Shown here in pieces: positions 27,031 to 35,645 of a stretch of 59,497 nt of DNA. Position 1 is the stretch's first letter; each line of letters begins with the position of its first letter. A program made the position numbers and the translations under genes. Source of the stretch: Acidiphilium rubrum (GTDB lineage Bacteria; Pseudomonadota; Alphaproteobacteria; Acetobacterales; Acetobacteraceae); assembly GCF_900156265.1 (NCBI RefSeq), contig NZ_FTNE01000025.1:1-59497 (forward strand), given 5' to 3'. Under the pieces are notes generated by a model that saw only the letters and a program-made list of their open reading frames with translations, was not told the origin of the DNA and ran no database searches.

Positions 27031-28840
27031 CAGCCTGCTGCCCTATTTCAACCGCGAACTGCTGGCGATCCGCAAACTCGCCGCCGAATTCGCCGATACC
27101 CACCCCAAAATCGCCGGCCGCCTGCGCCTGTCGCCCGATGCGGTCGATGATCCCCACGTCGCCCGCCTGCTCGATGGCGTTGCTTTCCTCTCGGCGCGCG
27201 TCCACAAACGCCTCGACGATGAATTCCCCGAACTGACCGATGCGCTGCTCGGCGCGCTCTACCCCGGTTTTCTCGCCCCGATCCCCGCCTGCGCCATCGC
27301 CCAGTTCGACTGCAAGCCCGATCTGCAGGCGAACGTCCGGCTCGACGCCGGCTTCACCCTGGAATCCGAACGCGTGCGCGGCCAGGCCTGCCGGTTCCAG
27401 ACCGCCTATTCCGTCTCGCTCTGGCCGATCCGCATCGAACAGGTCCGCCTTGCCGGGCAACCCTTCGTCGCCCCGGCCAACCCGCTCGCCCCCGGTGCCG
27501 CCTCGGTCCTGCGCATCGTGCTCGGCACCATGGCGCCCGAAATGAGCTTCGCCAAACTCGGGGTCGATCGTCTGCGGCTCTATCTGCGCGGCGGCCAGGC
27601 GATCGCGCCGCATCTGTATGAACTGCTCGCCGCCCACACCATCGGCGTCGCCCTCGCGGTCAGCCCGGGCGATCCCAGCCCCGTGCTGCTCGGGCGCGAA
27701 GCCGTCATCCCGGTCGGCTTCGGCGAGGACGAAGCCCTGCTGCCCTGGCCCGCGCGCGGCTTCACCGGGTTTCGGCTGCTCGCCGAATATTTCGCGTTCT
27801 CCGAAAAATTCATGTTCATCGATCTCGATGGGCTGGACCGCAAGACCCTCGCCCTCGCCGGCAACCGGCTCGAAATCTTCATCTATCTCGACCGCTCCGC
27901 CATCGAACTCGAACGCGCGGTCAGCGCCGAGCACCTTGCCCTCGGCTGCACGCCGATGGTGAATATTTTCCCCCAGCATTGCGAACCGATCCGCCTCGAT
28001 CAGACCGATACCGAATACCGCGTCGTGCCGGATGCCCGCCGCGCCACCGGCATGGAAATCTGGGGCATCACCGCCGTGCGCGAGACCGATCGCGCCGGCA
28101 ACACCAGGCCCTGGCAACCCTTCTACCGCGCCGGTCAGGGCGGCCCGGATACGCCGGGCGGATATTACCTCGAAGCCCGCCGCCCCGCCGCCGCCACGCT
28201 CGGCGGCACCGAAACCTTCCTCGCCCCCTTCGCGCCGGAGTTCGACCCCGCCGCCCCGGCCGATACCGTGCTCTCGGTCGATGCGCTCTGCGTCAACCGC
28301 GACCTGCCCGCCGCCCTGCCGTTCGGCGGCGGGCACCCCTACCTCACGCCGATCTCGCCGCACGACGGCATCGCCCGCGTCGCCTGCCTCACCCCGCCCG
28401 GTGCCACGCTGCGGCCGCGCCTCGCCGAACGCGGTGCGTGGCGGCTGATCTCGCATCTCTCGCTCGGTCATCTCTCGGTGGTCGGCGGTCCGGAAGGTGC
28501 CGCAGCGCTGCGCGACGTGCTCCGCCTGTACGACCGCGCCGAAACCGCGGAAACCCGCGCCGCGATCGAGGCGCTGATCGGCGTCTCGGCCAAACCCGGC
28601 ACCGCGCGCCTGCCGGGCGGGCGCCTCGGCAGCTTTTGCCGCGGGCTCGACGTCACGCTCGAATTCGACCCGAAACCCTATCAGGAAAACGGCCTGTTCC
28701 TGCTCGGCGCCGTGCTCGAACGCTTCCTCGCCCTGCACGGCACGATCAATTCCTTCGTGCGCACCACCCTGCGCCTGCGCGGCCGGGTTGATCCGGCCAT
28801 GCGCTTCCCACCCCGCGCCGGCCACCGGACGCTGCTATGA
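27023..28840 (+). CDS. tssF: T6SS baseplate protein TssF
   Basis: 605 residues from a TTG start at 27023 (encoding MSDSLLPYFNRELLAIRKLA). This start is chosen because TssF proteins begin with this motif, and no ATG or GTG lies closer. Typical segments are FADTHPKIAGRLRLSPDAVD, DPHVARLLDGVAFLSARVH, DEFPELTDALLGALYPGFLA and PIPACAIAQFDC. With TssG it forms the baseplate wedge. It is translationally coupled to tssE and overlaps tssG by ATGA. Confidence 0.96.
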   Translation: MSDSLLPYFNRELLAIRKLAAEFADTHPKIAGRLRLSPDAVDDPHVARLLDGVAFLSARVHKRLDDEFPELTDALLGALYPGFLAPIPACAIAQFDCKPDLQANVRLDAGFTLESERVRGQACRFQTAYSVSLWPIRIEQVRLAGQPFVAPANPLAPGAASVLRIVLGTMAPEMSFAKLGVDRLRLYLRGGQAIAPHLYELLAAHTIGVALAVSPGDPSPVLLGREAVIPVGFGEDEALLPWPARGFTGFRLLAEYFAFSEKFMFIDLDGLDRKTLALAGNRLEIFIYLDRSAIELERAVSAEHLALGCTPMVNIFPQHCEPIRLDQTDTEYRVVPDARRATGMEIWGITAVRETDRAGNTRPWQPFYRAGQGGPDTPGGYYLEARRPAAATLGGTETFLAPFAPEFDPAAPADTVLSVDALCVNRDLPAALPFGGGHPYLTPISPHDGIARVACLTPPGATLRPRLAERGAWRLISHLSLGHLSVVGGPEGAAALRDVLRLYDRAETAETRAAIEALIGVSAKPGTARLPGGRLGSFCRGLDVTLEFDPKPYQENGLFLLGAVLERFLALHGTINSFVRTTLRLRGRVDPAMRFPPRAGHRTLL

Positions 28841-29916
28841 CCGCACCCCGCACACCCGAAGGCGCGCTCGCCCGCCTGGCCCGCACCCCGGCAAAATTCC
28901 GCCTCGGTGCCGCCATCCGCCTGCTCTGGCTCGCCGCCGCAAGGCGCGATGTGGGCGAGGCGATCGCCTTCACCGCGCCCACCACCCTCGCGCACCCGAC
29001 CGCCGAGGTCGATCACGCAAGCGCCCCGCAGGCCGGCCGCGCAACGCTCGCCACCAGGCTGATCGGCCTGCTCGGCGTCTCCAGCCCGCTGCCGCGCTGG
29101 TATACCGAGCTGGTCGCCCAGGCGACCCGCGCCCGCTCGCCCGCGATGGCCGATTTCGTGGCGATGCTGGCGCAGCGCCTAATCGCTGGATTCGCCACCG
29201 CCGGCACCAAATACCGCCCGCACCTCGCCGCCGAACTCGCCCATCACACGGGCAATGCCGACGCACGGATCGCGCCAGATCCCGCCGGCGAAGTCCTGCT
29301 GGCGCTCACCGGCTTCAATACGCGCCACCTGATCGACCGCCTCGCGGTTGGTGCGATGCCGATCCAGCACTACGCCGGCTTCTTCGCGAGCCGCCCGCGC
29401 TCGGCGGACCGGCTGCGCGCCCTGCTGTCGGACTGGTTGGACCGCGACGTCACGATCGATGAATTCGCCGGCGGGTGGCTCCGCCTCGACGCCGACAGCC
29501 AGAGCCGCATGCCGCGCGGCCGGATGCCCGGCCAGTTCAACCGCCTGGGGCGCGACTGCGCCGCCGGGGCCCGCGCGTTCGACCCGCAGGCCCGCTTCAT
29601 CATCCGGATCGGGCCGTTGTCGCACGACGCCTTCGAAGCCCTGCTGCCCGACAGGCCCCGCCTGCATCATCTGGTCTCGATGGTGCGCGCCTATGTCGGC
29701 ATGGAGGTCGATTTCGCGGTCAACCTCGTGCTCGATCCGGATGCGATCCCCCGCGCCCAGCTCGGCGGCACCACCGCCCCCCGCCTGTCCTGGACCGGCT
29801 GGCTGCCGATCGCCACCCCCGGGCTCAGCGGCCGCGCGCGCGCCGATCAGGCGCTGTTCAACGCCACCACGATCGAGGCTCTGCCGATCCCCCGGCTCAG
29901 CGCGGCCGCACCATGA
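28837..29916 (+). CDS. tssG: T6SS baseplate protein TssG
   Basis: 359 residues. It shows ALARLARTPAKFRLGAAIRL, the segment LTGFNTRHLIDRLAVGAMPI, FAGGWLRLDADSQSRMP and RFIIRIGPLSHDAFEALLPD, all in the expected TssG order. It partners two TssF in the wedge and contacts TssK. Its stop overlaps the start of a methyltransferase gene (ATGA), so that enzyme is made from the same message. Confidence 0.95.
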   Translation: MTAPRTPEGALARLARTPAKFRLGAAIRLLWLAAARRDVGEAIAFTAPTTLAHPTAEVDHASAPQAGRATLATRLIGLLGVSSPLPRWYTELVAQATRARSPAMADFVAMLAQRLIAGFATAGTKYRPHLAAELAHHTGNADARIAPDPAGEVLLALTGFNTRHLIDRLAVGAMPIQHYAGFFASRPRSADRLRALLSDWLDRDVTIDEFAGGWLRLDADSQSRMPRGRMPGQFNRLGRDCAAGARAFDPQARFIIRIGPLSHDAFEALLPDRPRLHHLVSMVRAYVGMEVDFAVNLVLDPDAIPRAQLGGTTAPRLSWTGWLPIATPGLSGRARADQALFNATTIEALPIPRLSAAAP

Positions 29917-31451
29917 GCTGGGGCGCCGGCTACGTCACCGATATCGCCTACGCCCCCGGCTATTACGCCGAGCAATCGCCCCGGCTGATGGCGCTCGCCG
30001 CCCTGGTCAATGGTTTCGCCGCCACCATCCCCGCGCGCGACGAACCGTTCCATTTCGTCGATATCGGCTGCGGCCTCGGCTTCTCCGCCCTGGTGCTCGC
30101 CGCCACCAACCCGGGCTGGACCGTCACCGGGCTCGATTTCAACCCTGCCCATATCGCCCGCGCCCGCGCCATGGCGAAAAGTGCCGGGATCACCAACTGC
30201 CAGTTCATCGAGGCCGATTTTACCCGCTTCACCGGCACGGACCTGCCCGATTTCGACGCCGCCAGCCTCCACGGACTCTGGACCTGGGTCAGCGAACCGG
30301 TCCGCCAGGGCGTCGTGCGGTTGCTCGCCGAAAAACTCAAGCCCGGCGGGCTCTGCCACGTCAGCTACAACGTCCTGCCCGCGTGGCGCGGCATGATCGG
30401 CCTGCAACGGCTGATGCGCGAAGCCGGCAGCCGCCTCGCGTTCCGCGCCGATCGTCAGGCCGCGCAGGGCTTCGCCATGGTCCGCCGCCTGATGGATGCC
30501 GGCAGCGGCGCGATCGACCCGTCCGCCGCCCGCATCATCGAACATTGCGCCGACAAACCCGCCGCCTACCTCGCGCATGAATTCATGAACGAAGCCTGGG
30601 CGCCCTGCTTTCATCACGATGTCGCCGCCGCGCTCGCCGACGCCAAACTCACCTACGCCGGCTCACCCCGCCTGCTCGAAAACTTCCCCGCCCTGGCACT
30701 CGACGATACCGCCCGCGCGATCGCCGCCGAATTCGAAGATCCCTCGATGATCGAGCTGCTCAAGGACGTCACCGCCAACCAGCCCCTGCGCCACGACATT
30801 TTCGTGCGCGGCGCGACCCGGCTCGACCCGATGACGCGGGATGCCATCCTGCGCGCCATCCCGCTCGGCCTTGCCGTGCCCTACGCCACGCGCAAGCTCA
30901 CCTTCGAATCCGCCGCCGGCCAGGCCACGATGAACGCCGGCCTGTACGAACCGGCCTTCGCCCGCCTCGCCGAAGGCCCGGCAACCATCGGCGACCTGCT
31001 CGCCATCGCCCGCGCGTCTCACCCCAACGACAGCCAGGGCAACCCCGCCGAACTGCTCGCCATGCTGATCGGCACCGGTCAGGCCATCATGGTGCCGGAC
31101 GCGGCGGCCCGGATGGACCCGCCAAGCGTGCGCCTCAACGCCGCCATGTTCACCGAAAAAATGCAGGGCAACAGCCTGATGAACCCGGTCGCCCTCGCGG
31201 TGCCCGCGCTCGGCGGCGGCGTTTCCCTCCCCGGCCTCGCGGCCTTCGCCGTTCTGCGCCAGCACGACTGGCTGAGCGAAGCCACCATCGGGCAAACGCT
31301 GCCGCAACCGGATGATGCCGTATTTACCGCCTGGGCCGCGATGGCCGCACCCGCGGCCGATGATGTGATCGTCGATCAGATGAAATCGGCCTTCGCCAAT
31401 TTTTTCGAGCAGCAGGCCCCGATGCTCAACCGCCTGGGATTACCGTGCTGA
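29913..31451 (+). CDS. Class I SAM methyltransferase with methyltransferase regulatory domain, coupled to tssG
   Basis: 512 residues from ATG 29913 (MSWGAGYVTDIAYAPGYYAE). Residues 45-160 form a Rossmann-type SAM domain: motif I FVDIGCGLGFSALVLA (48-63), acidic loop LDFNPAHIARARAMA, FIEADFTRF and the later SLHGLWTWVSEPVRQGVVRL. Residues about 215-300 and the C-terminal part match the layout of proteins with a methyltransferase regulatory domain (PF10119 type), the family that includes rickettsial lysine methyltransferases of surface proteins. The ATGA overlap with tssG and its place at the end of the tagJ-tssEFG operon tie it to the T6SS. The substrate is unknown; a baseplate protein, an effector or an outer-membrane protein are all open. 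Confidence 0.88.
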   Translation: MSWGAGYVTDIAYAPGYYAEQSPRLMALAALVNGFAATIPARDEPFHFVDIGCGLGFSALVLAATNPGWTVTGLDFNPAHIARARAMAKSAGITNCQFIEADFTRFTGTDLPDFDAASLHGLWTWVSEPVRQGVVRLLAEKLKPGGLCHVSYNVLPAWRGMIGLQRLMREAGSRLAFRADRQAAQGFAMVRRLMDAGSGAIDPSAARIIEHCADKPAAYLAHEFMNEAWAPCFHHDVAAALADAKLTYAGSPRLLENFPALALDDTARAIAAEFEDPSMIELLKDVTANQPLRHDIFVRGATRLDPMTRDAILRAIPLGLAVPYATRKLTFESAAGQATMNAGLYEPAFARLAEGPATIGDLLAIARASHPNDSQGNPAELLAMLIGTGQAIMVPDAAARMDPPSVRLNAAMFTEKMQGNSLMNPVALAVPALGGGVSLPGLAAFAVLRQHDWLSEATIGQTLPQPDDAVFTAWAAMAAPAADDVIVDQMKSAFANFFEQQAPMLNRLGLPC

Positions 31452-31479
31452 CGCAGTAGGCGGCCTCGCGATGGCAGGC

Positions 31480-31515
31480 CCGGAGCATGATCGCTGTGGA
31501 ATGATCACGCTCCGG
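31480..31515. terminator. Hairpin between convergent genes, likely bidirectional terminator
   Basis: CCGGAGCATGATC (31480-31492) pairs with GATCACGCTCCGG (31503-31515) at 12 of 13 positions, with a 10-base loop. It lies between the convergent stops of the methyltransferase and the Hint protein. No T-run follows, so termination strength is uncertain. Confidence 0.6.
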
Positions 31516-31531
31516 CGACCGGCCGGCTCGG

Positions 31532-33649
31532 TCAAGCCGCCTTTCGGGTTGGCGCCGCATAGGCGAGGGTGGTGCCAATGGTCACGTCCAGCACGCCGCC
31601 TTGCAACAGGCTGGCGGGCACCACGGCGTGGCCGGTGGTCCAACGCCCGTCCGGCTCCACCGCGTGCCAGCCGGTGGTCAGCGCGGGGTGGTCGAGCGGG
31701 ATGCTGCGGCCATCGACGTGCAGAGCCGTCACCTTGACCCCGAGGCGCCGGCGATCCTGCGGATCGGTCGTGATATAACCCGGGATCGCGGCGCGGCTTT
31801 CGATGATCGCACCGCCATCGACCGCGACCACGCGCAACCCGGCCTCGGCCGTCGTCGATACCTGCGCCCGCGCGAGCAGCCGTGCCCTGACCGCTTCGAC
31901 CACGGGACCGGTTTCGGCGAACGGCGCGCATCCTTGGGTTTCGCGCCGCTTTTGACCAAAATCCGGGTACAAATCCACAGCGATACCGCCGTTTTCGAAC
32001 GCACCGCGATTACCGGTGTCGAGGTAGGATTCCGCCGGCGTGCCTTCGGCGATGATCACCGCATGGCTCGGCAATTCGATATGATAATACGTGATCGACT
32101 TGCGTGGCGCGATGCGGATGGTGCGGCCATTGATCAGAGCCTTGGCCGGGATCAGATGACCATCGAGATAGATCGCGTGATCGGGCGACACCAGCAGATC
32201 ACGGCTCGGCATGCCTTGTGCCAGGGCGCCGGCCTCGATCAGCACGGGTTGCACCGCGTCCGGGCGCTTGTGGTTGCTCAGGTCGATCCACCGCGTGCCG
32301 ATCCAGGTGATCGGTGCGGTGCCACCATCATGCAGCACCACGACATCGCCCGTGCTCAGAGCCTCCACCGCGATTTCGCCCTTGGTGGTCAGAATGCGTG
32401 TGCCAGGCGCGAAGCAATTGACGTCGAAGCCGATCGCGTTGAGCAACGTCAGGTCGGCGGATGACATGGTTGCGAGGCCGGGGAACAGATAGCCCGACCA
32501 GGCATCGTGCAGAAACGCGCCGTTCTGCATGTAGTTGTTCCAGTCCGAGCGGGTTTGCGTCGAGGAGTAGACGATCGGGGTCTTGCCGCCGTCGGTCGAA
32601 AAATAGGGGACCGCACCAACGCCCTTGACCGCGCTATGCTGGAGCGTGCCTGGCGAGGTGAAGGCCGAAAGGTCCATCGGGCCGGTCAAAGGATCGCCTT
32701 TATAGCGCCCGGCGGCGGCGGTAACCTGGTCGAACCGCACGCGGCCGAGGGCGTGCGACAATTCGTGCAGTGCAAGACCGACGAAATCGAGCGAATTCGG
32801 ACTGGCAGCCTGCAGGACGTTGTTGGTGCTGTAATTGAACTGGCTCTGATAGGCCGTGTTGATCACGATCGTCCCGCCGATCGAGTAATAACCCTGGGTC
32901 GGCAACCCCCACGCCTGCAATTCGGCTTTGGAGACGACGGCGGCGACACCGCCGGCCGCCGTATCGGTTTTCGGCAGGTAGGGTGCCAGGGCCGGGTCGT
33001 GCTTGGCCACCTCGCCCTGCGCGATGAAATAAGGCACGTAGTACGCCTCGGGCGCACCATAGGCGAGAATGCCGGTCTGGGTTACGCTGTTCAGGTTTGC
33101 GATATTCGCCTGGATCGTAACCGCGACCGGATCGGCGATCAGCGCGCCGAGATATTGGGCGGCGTAATTCAAGGCGTTCTGTGCGGCGGCACTCAGTGTG
33201 ACCCCCGGCGCGTCCTGCACGACGATCGTCATGTGCTGATTGGGTGTTGAGGCATTGCTGGCGGCCAACGCGGCGACCGAACCGGTGCCATTGCTGACCA
33301 TCGCGGCGCTGCCACTGATCGGGTCGGTCGGCTTGAACGCGCTGTAGGGGGTGAAATCCGAGGATTTCAGTTGATCGACCACGGTTGACGAGAGTTTATG
33401 GGCCACCTGCAGATCGGAAGGGTTGCTGATCATGCCGGTGTGAACGACACCCTCAAGGAACATCCCCGGGTTTACAACCTCTGATTGGGAAAACCCAAGT
33501 AAACTTCCACCGAGCGGCGAAGAAACCGAAGATTGATCGAGCGAAATTGAGGGACTAAGTGAATTTTCTAAAGTATTCCCAGTTTTTAGATTTTCTCGAG
33601 TGATAAACGACGTGTGAAGCTGAATACCATCACTCAATTCGTTGTCCAT
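31532..33649 (-). CDS. Metalloprotease-like protein with C-terminal Hint domain
   Basis: 705 residues from ATG 33649, preceded by GGGAG; an upstream ATG would add seven residues. Residues 1-125 are Ser/Asn/Leu-rich and unlike a Sec signal. The central region (about 135-410) has the zinc-protease signature LALHELSHALGRVRF, with HELSH at 295-299. A Hint_2-type autoprocessing domain begins at Cys412 (NCFAPGTRILTTKGEIAVEA) and continues with LVSPDHAIYLDGHLIPAKAL, VIIAEGTPAESYLDTGN. Hint domains self-cleave at the N-terminal Cys, which would release the protease part. Such proteins in Acetobacteraceae are secreted or surface-linked. It converges on the T6SS methyltransferase. Possible export routes are T1SS or T6SS; neither is shown. 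Confidence 0.85.
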   Translation of the reverse strand: MDNELSDGIQLHTSFITRENLKTGNTLENSLSPSISLDQSSVSSPLGGSLLGFSQSEVVNPGMFLEGVVHTGMISNPSDLQVAHKLSSTVVDQLKSSDFTPYSAFKPTDPISGSAAMVSNGTGSVAALAASNASTPNQHMTIVVQDAPGVTLSAAAQNALNYAAQYLGALIADPVAVTIQANIANLNSVTQTGILAYGAPEAYYVPYFIAQGEVAKHDPALAPYLPKTDTAAGGVAAVVSKAELQAWGLPTQGYYSIGGTIVINTAYQSQFNYSTNNVLQAASPNSLDFVGLALHELSHALGRVRFDQVTAAAGRYKGDPLTGPMDLSAFTSPGTLQHSAVKGVGAVPYFSTDGGKTPIVYSSTQTRSDWNNYMQNGAFLHDAWSGYLFPGLATMSSADLTLLNAIGFDVNCFAPGTRILTTKGEIAVEALSTGDVVVLHDGGTAPITWIGTRWIDLSNHKRPDAVQPVLIEAGALAQGMPSRDLLVSPDHAIYLDGHLIPAKALINGRTIRIAPRKSITYYHIELPSHAVIIAEGTPAESYLDTGNRGAFENGGIAVDLYPDFGQKRRETQGCAPFAETGPVVEAVRARLLARAQVSTTAEAGLRVVAVDGGAIIESRAAIPGYITTDPQDRRRLGVKVTALHVDGRSIPLDHPALTTGWHAVEPDGRWTTGHAVVPASLLQGGVLDVTIGTTLAYAAPTRKAA

Positions 33650-33824
33650 CAAGGACTCCCTCATCTGCACAAATGGTTAATAGCTCTTCAGTTATCTCCG
33701 TACTGATTTGTGACGCAACCTGTAAAGAAATATTTCAAATGACGGTCCTCACGCTTGCGTGATCCTGATCGCGCCAGCGCCAGCGCCAGCGCCAACGACC
33801 AATCCGGGACGGTCGCCGGACCGT
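33650..33824. promoter_or_regulatory. Upstream region of the Hint protein, with a short hexamer repeat
   Basis: 175 bases. The part next to the Hint gene is AT-rich and probably holds its promoter. Bases 33771-33794 contain four GCGCCA-type units in tandem, close to the 3' end of the sulfotransferase gene. No clear hairpin terminator is seen. Confidence 0.35.
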
Positions 33825-35642
33825 TCAGCCCTTGTCGTCGATCGTGTAGCCGAGCCGCTCGATCATCGGCGTCAGCATCGAAACCACGGGATCGAGCTGG
33901 GCGCGATAATGCCGATACCGGAACCGCGACCGATCGTAGAGTTTTTCGGTCACCTGCGCGTAACTCGCGGTGCGGGCGTAGCGCTGGTTTTTCTCGAACT
34001 GCAGGCAGGCCGGATCGAAATCTTCACCAATGAAGTCGAGCAGGCCGCGAATTTCCCGCTCCTGATGATCGACCACGTCTTCGTAACGCACCGCGCGGTA
34101 ACGCAGAGCGGGAATATGCTCGCGGTAATGCGCGATCAGATCGGCGGTCAGCGCATAATGTTTCGCGATGGTTGCAAGCTCAGCGGCGCAGAACAAGCCA
34201 TGCGTCAGATGATTGGAATACACCGATAACACGACATCGAGCGGATGGCGCAGCAAATGAATGATCGGCGCGGCGGGAAACATCAGGTGGATCAGGCCGA
34301 GATGCGTCTCGTTCAGCGGCATCTTGTCGGTGAACCAGGCGGCACCCTCGCGCAGAATGCCGGCCTGGCGGACGCGGGCGAGGTAGTGGTCGCGCAGCAG
34401 ATCGAGCCCTTCGCGCTGATCGCCCATCCATAATTCGCACAGCGCATCCGGGTAGCTCAGCGGGCTCGCGAATAGCCGCTGCACCAGATGCGTGGCATCG
34501 TTGATATAGGGCAGCTCATCGCCGGCCGCGATGCGCGGATGCACCGACAGGGTCTGCTCGATCAGCGTGGTGCCCGAACGCGGAAAGCCGACGATGAAGA
34601 TCGGCTGCGGCATGTCGGTCCGCGTGGTGGCGCGGGGCAGGGTGGCGAGGCGACGTTCGGTGAAAAACCCGCGCAACCGGGCGGCGATATCCTGTGCCGC
34701 CTCATCCATGTAGCGCCGCGCGCCGAGGGCGAGGGCGCGGGCTTTACCCGCGTCATAGGCGGCGAACGCTTCGTCGTAGCGCCCCAACCGGTCGAGCAGC
34801 CGGCCCTTTTCCGATAGTTCCGCCGGGCCGAGCGTGCCGCCTTCCCCCAGCCGATCGAGCCGGGCGAGGGCGTCTTCGGTGGCACCCTTGCGGGCGAGCA
34901 CCGTGGCCCTGGTCAGCGCCACGGCGGCGTTGCCGGGTGCCAGCGCTTCGGCCTGTTCCACCAGTTCGAGCGCGCGATCGAATTTGCGGTCCGCCTCCTC
35001 GGTGCGGGTCCAGCCCAGCACCGATTGCACCACGTCGGGGTTCGCCTTGACCGAGGTGGCATAGAGCGCGCGGGCTTCTTCGATCCGGCCCTGGGTCTTC
35101 AGATTCCACGCCAGATTGGCCAGCGTCACGGCGTCGTCGCGCTCGAGCAGGCGCAGCACCTCGCGGTAGTGATATTCGCCGATCAGCGCGCGATTGGCCT
35201 CGGTCATCACCAGGCCCATCAGATTATGCGCCTGGGCGCTGCGCGGCGCGATCCGCACGGCGTTGCGCGCGTGCACCTCGGCCTCGGCCAGCGCCCCGCG
35301 CGCGAGCAGCATCAGCGTCAGTTCGTTGGTCGGTGCGAAATTATTCGGGTTGACCGCGACCATGCGGCGCAGAATCGCCTCGGCGGCGCCGATCTTGCCG
35401 TCCTGGCGCAGCAGCCGGTGCAGGCTGAACAATGCATCCTCGCGCCCCGGTGCGAGTTCCAGGGCGGCGAGCAATGCGGCTTCGGCGCGCGCGTTGTCAC
35501 GCTCCGCGAGCGCGGCCTCCGCCTGTTCCAGCAGCGGCCGCACCGGTGCCGTCGCCGCCGGCGGGCTCAGCGTCGCAAGATCGAGCGCGCAGCAACGCAG
35601 CCGCCGCAGGCCGGAACCGCACGGGCAAGGGGTCGGGTCCAT
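33825..35642 (-). CDS. Sulfotransferase with N-terminal SEC-C motif and TPR repeats
   Basis: 605 residues. Residues 6-18 form a SEC-C-like zinc motif (CPCGSGLRRLRCC). About 35-300 are TPR helices (ALAERDNARAEAALLAALEL, NLAWNLKTQGRIEEARALYA). The C-terminal half is a sulfotransferase with the 5'-phosphosulfate loop IFIVGFPRSGTTLIEQTLS (motif 353-359), FTDKMPLNETHLGLIHLMFP and IIHLLRHPLDVVLSVYSNHL, the 3'-phosphate-binding stretch. It would transfer sulfate from PAPS to a carbohydrate or protein. The TPR part may select the substrate. It is followed after 175 bases by the Hint protein gene on the same strand. Confidence 0.9.
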   Translation of the reverse strand: MDPTPCPCGSGLRRLRCCALDLATLSPPAATAPVRPLLEQAEAALAERDNARAEAALLAALELAPGREDALFSLHRLLRQDGKIGAAEAILRRMVAVNPNNFAPTNELTLMLLARGALAEAEVHARNAVRIAPRSAQAHNLMGLVMTEANRALIGEYHYREVLRLLERDDAVTLANLAWNLKTQGRIEEARALYATSVKANPDVVQSVLGWTRTEEADRKFDRALELVEQAEALAPGNAAVALTRATVLARKGATEDALARLDRLGEGGTLGPAELSEKGRLLDRLGRYDEAFAAYDAGKARALALGARRYMDEAAQDIAARLRGFFTERRLATLPRATTRTDMPQPIFIVGFPRSGTTLIEQTLSVHPRIAAGDELPYINDATHLVQRLFASPLSYPDALCELWMGDQREGLDLLRDHYLARVRQAGILREGAAWFTDKMPLNETHLGLIHLMFPAAPIIHLLRHPLDVVLSVYSNHLTHGLFCAAELATIAKHYALTADLIAHYREHIPALRYRAVRYEDVVDHQEREIRGLLDFIGEDFDPACLQFEKNQRYARTASYAQVTEKLYDRSRFRYRHYRAQLDPVVSMLTPMIERLGYTIDDKG

Positions 35643-35645
35643 TGT

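Noticed and set aside
27008-28825. 605-codon minus-strand frame opposite tssF
   Set aside because: It mirrors the tssF codons and has Gly/Glu/Asp-rich composition without motifs; tssF is conserved on the other strand.
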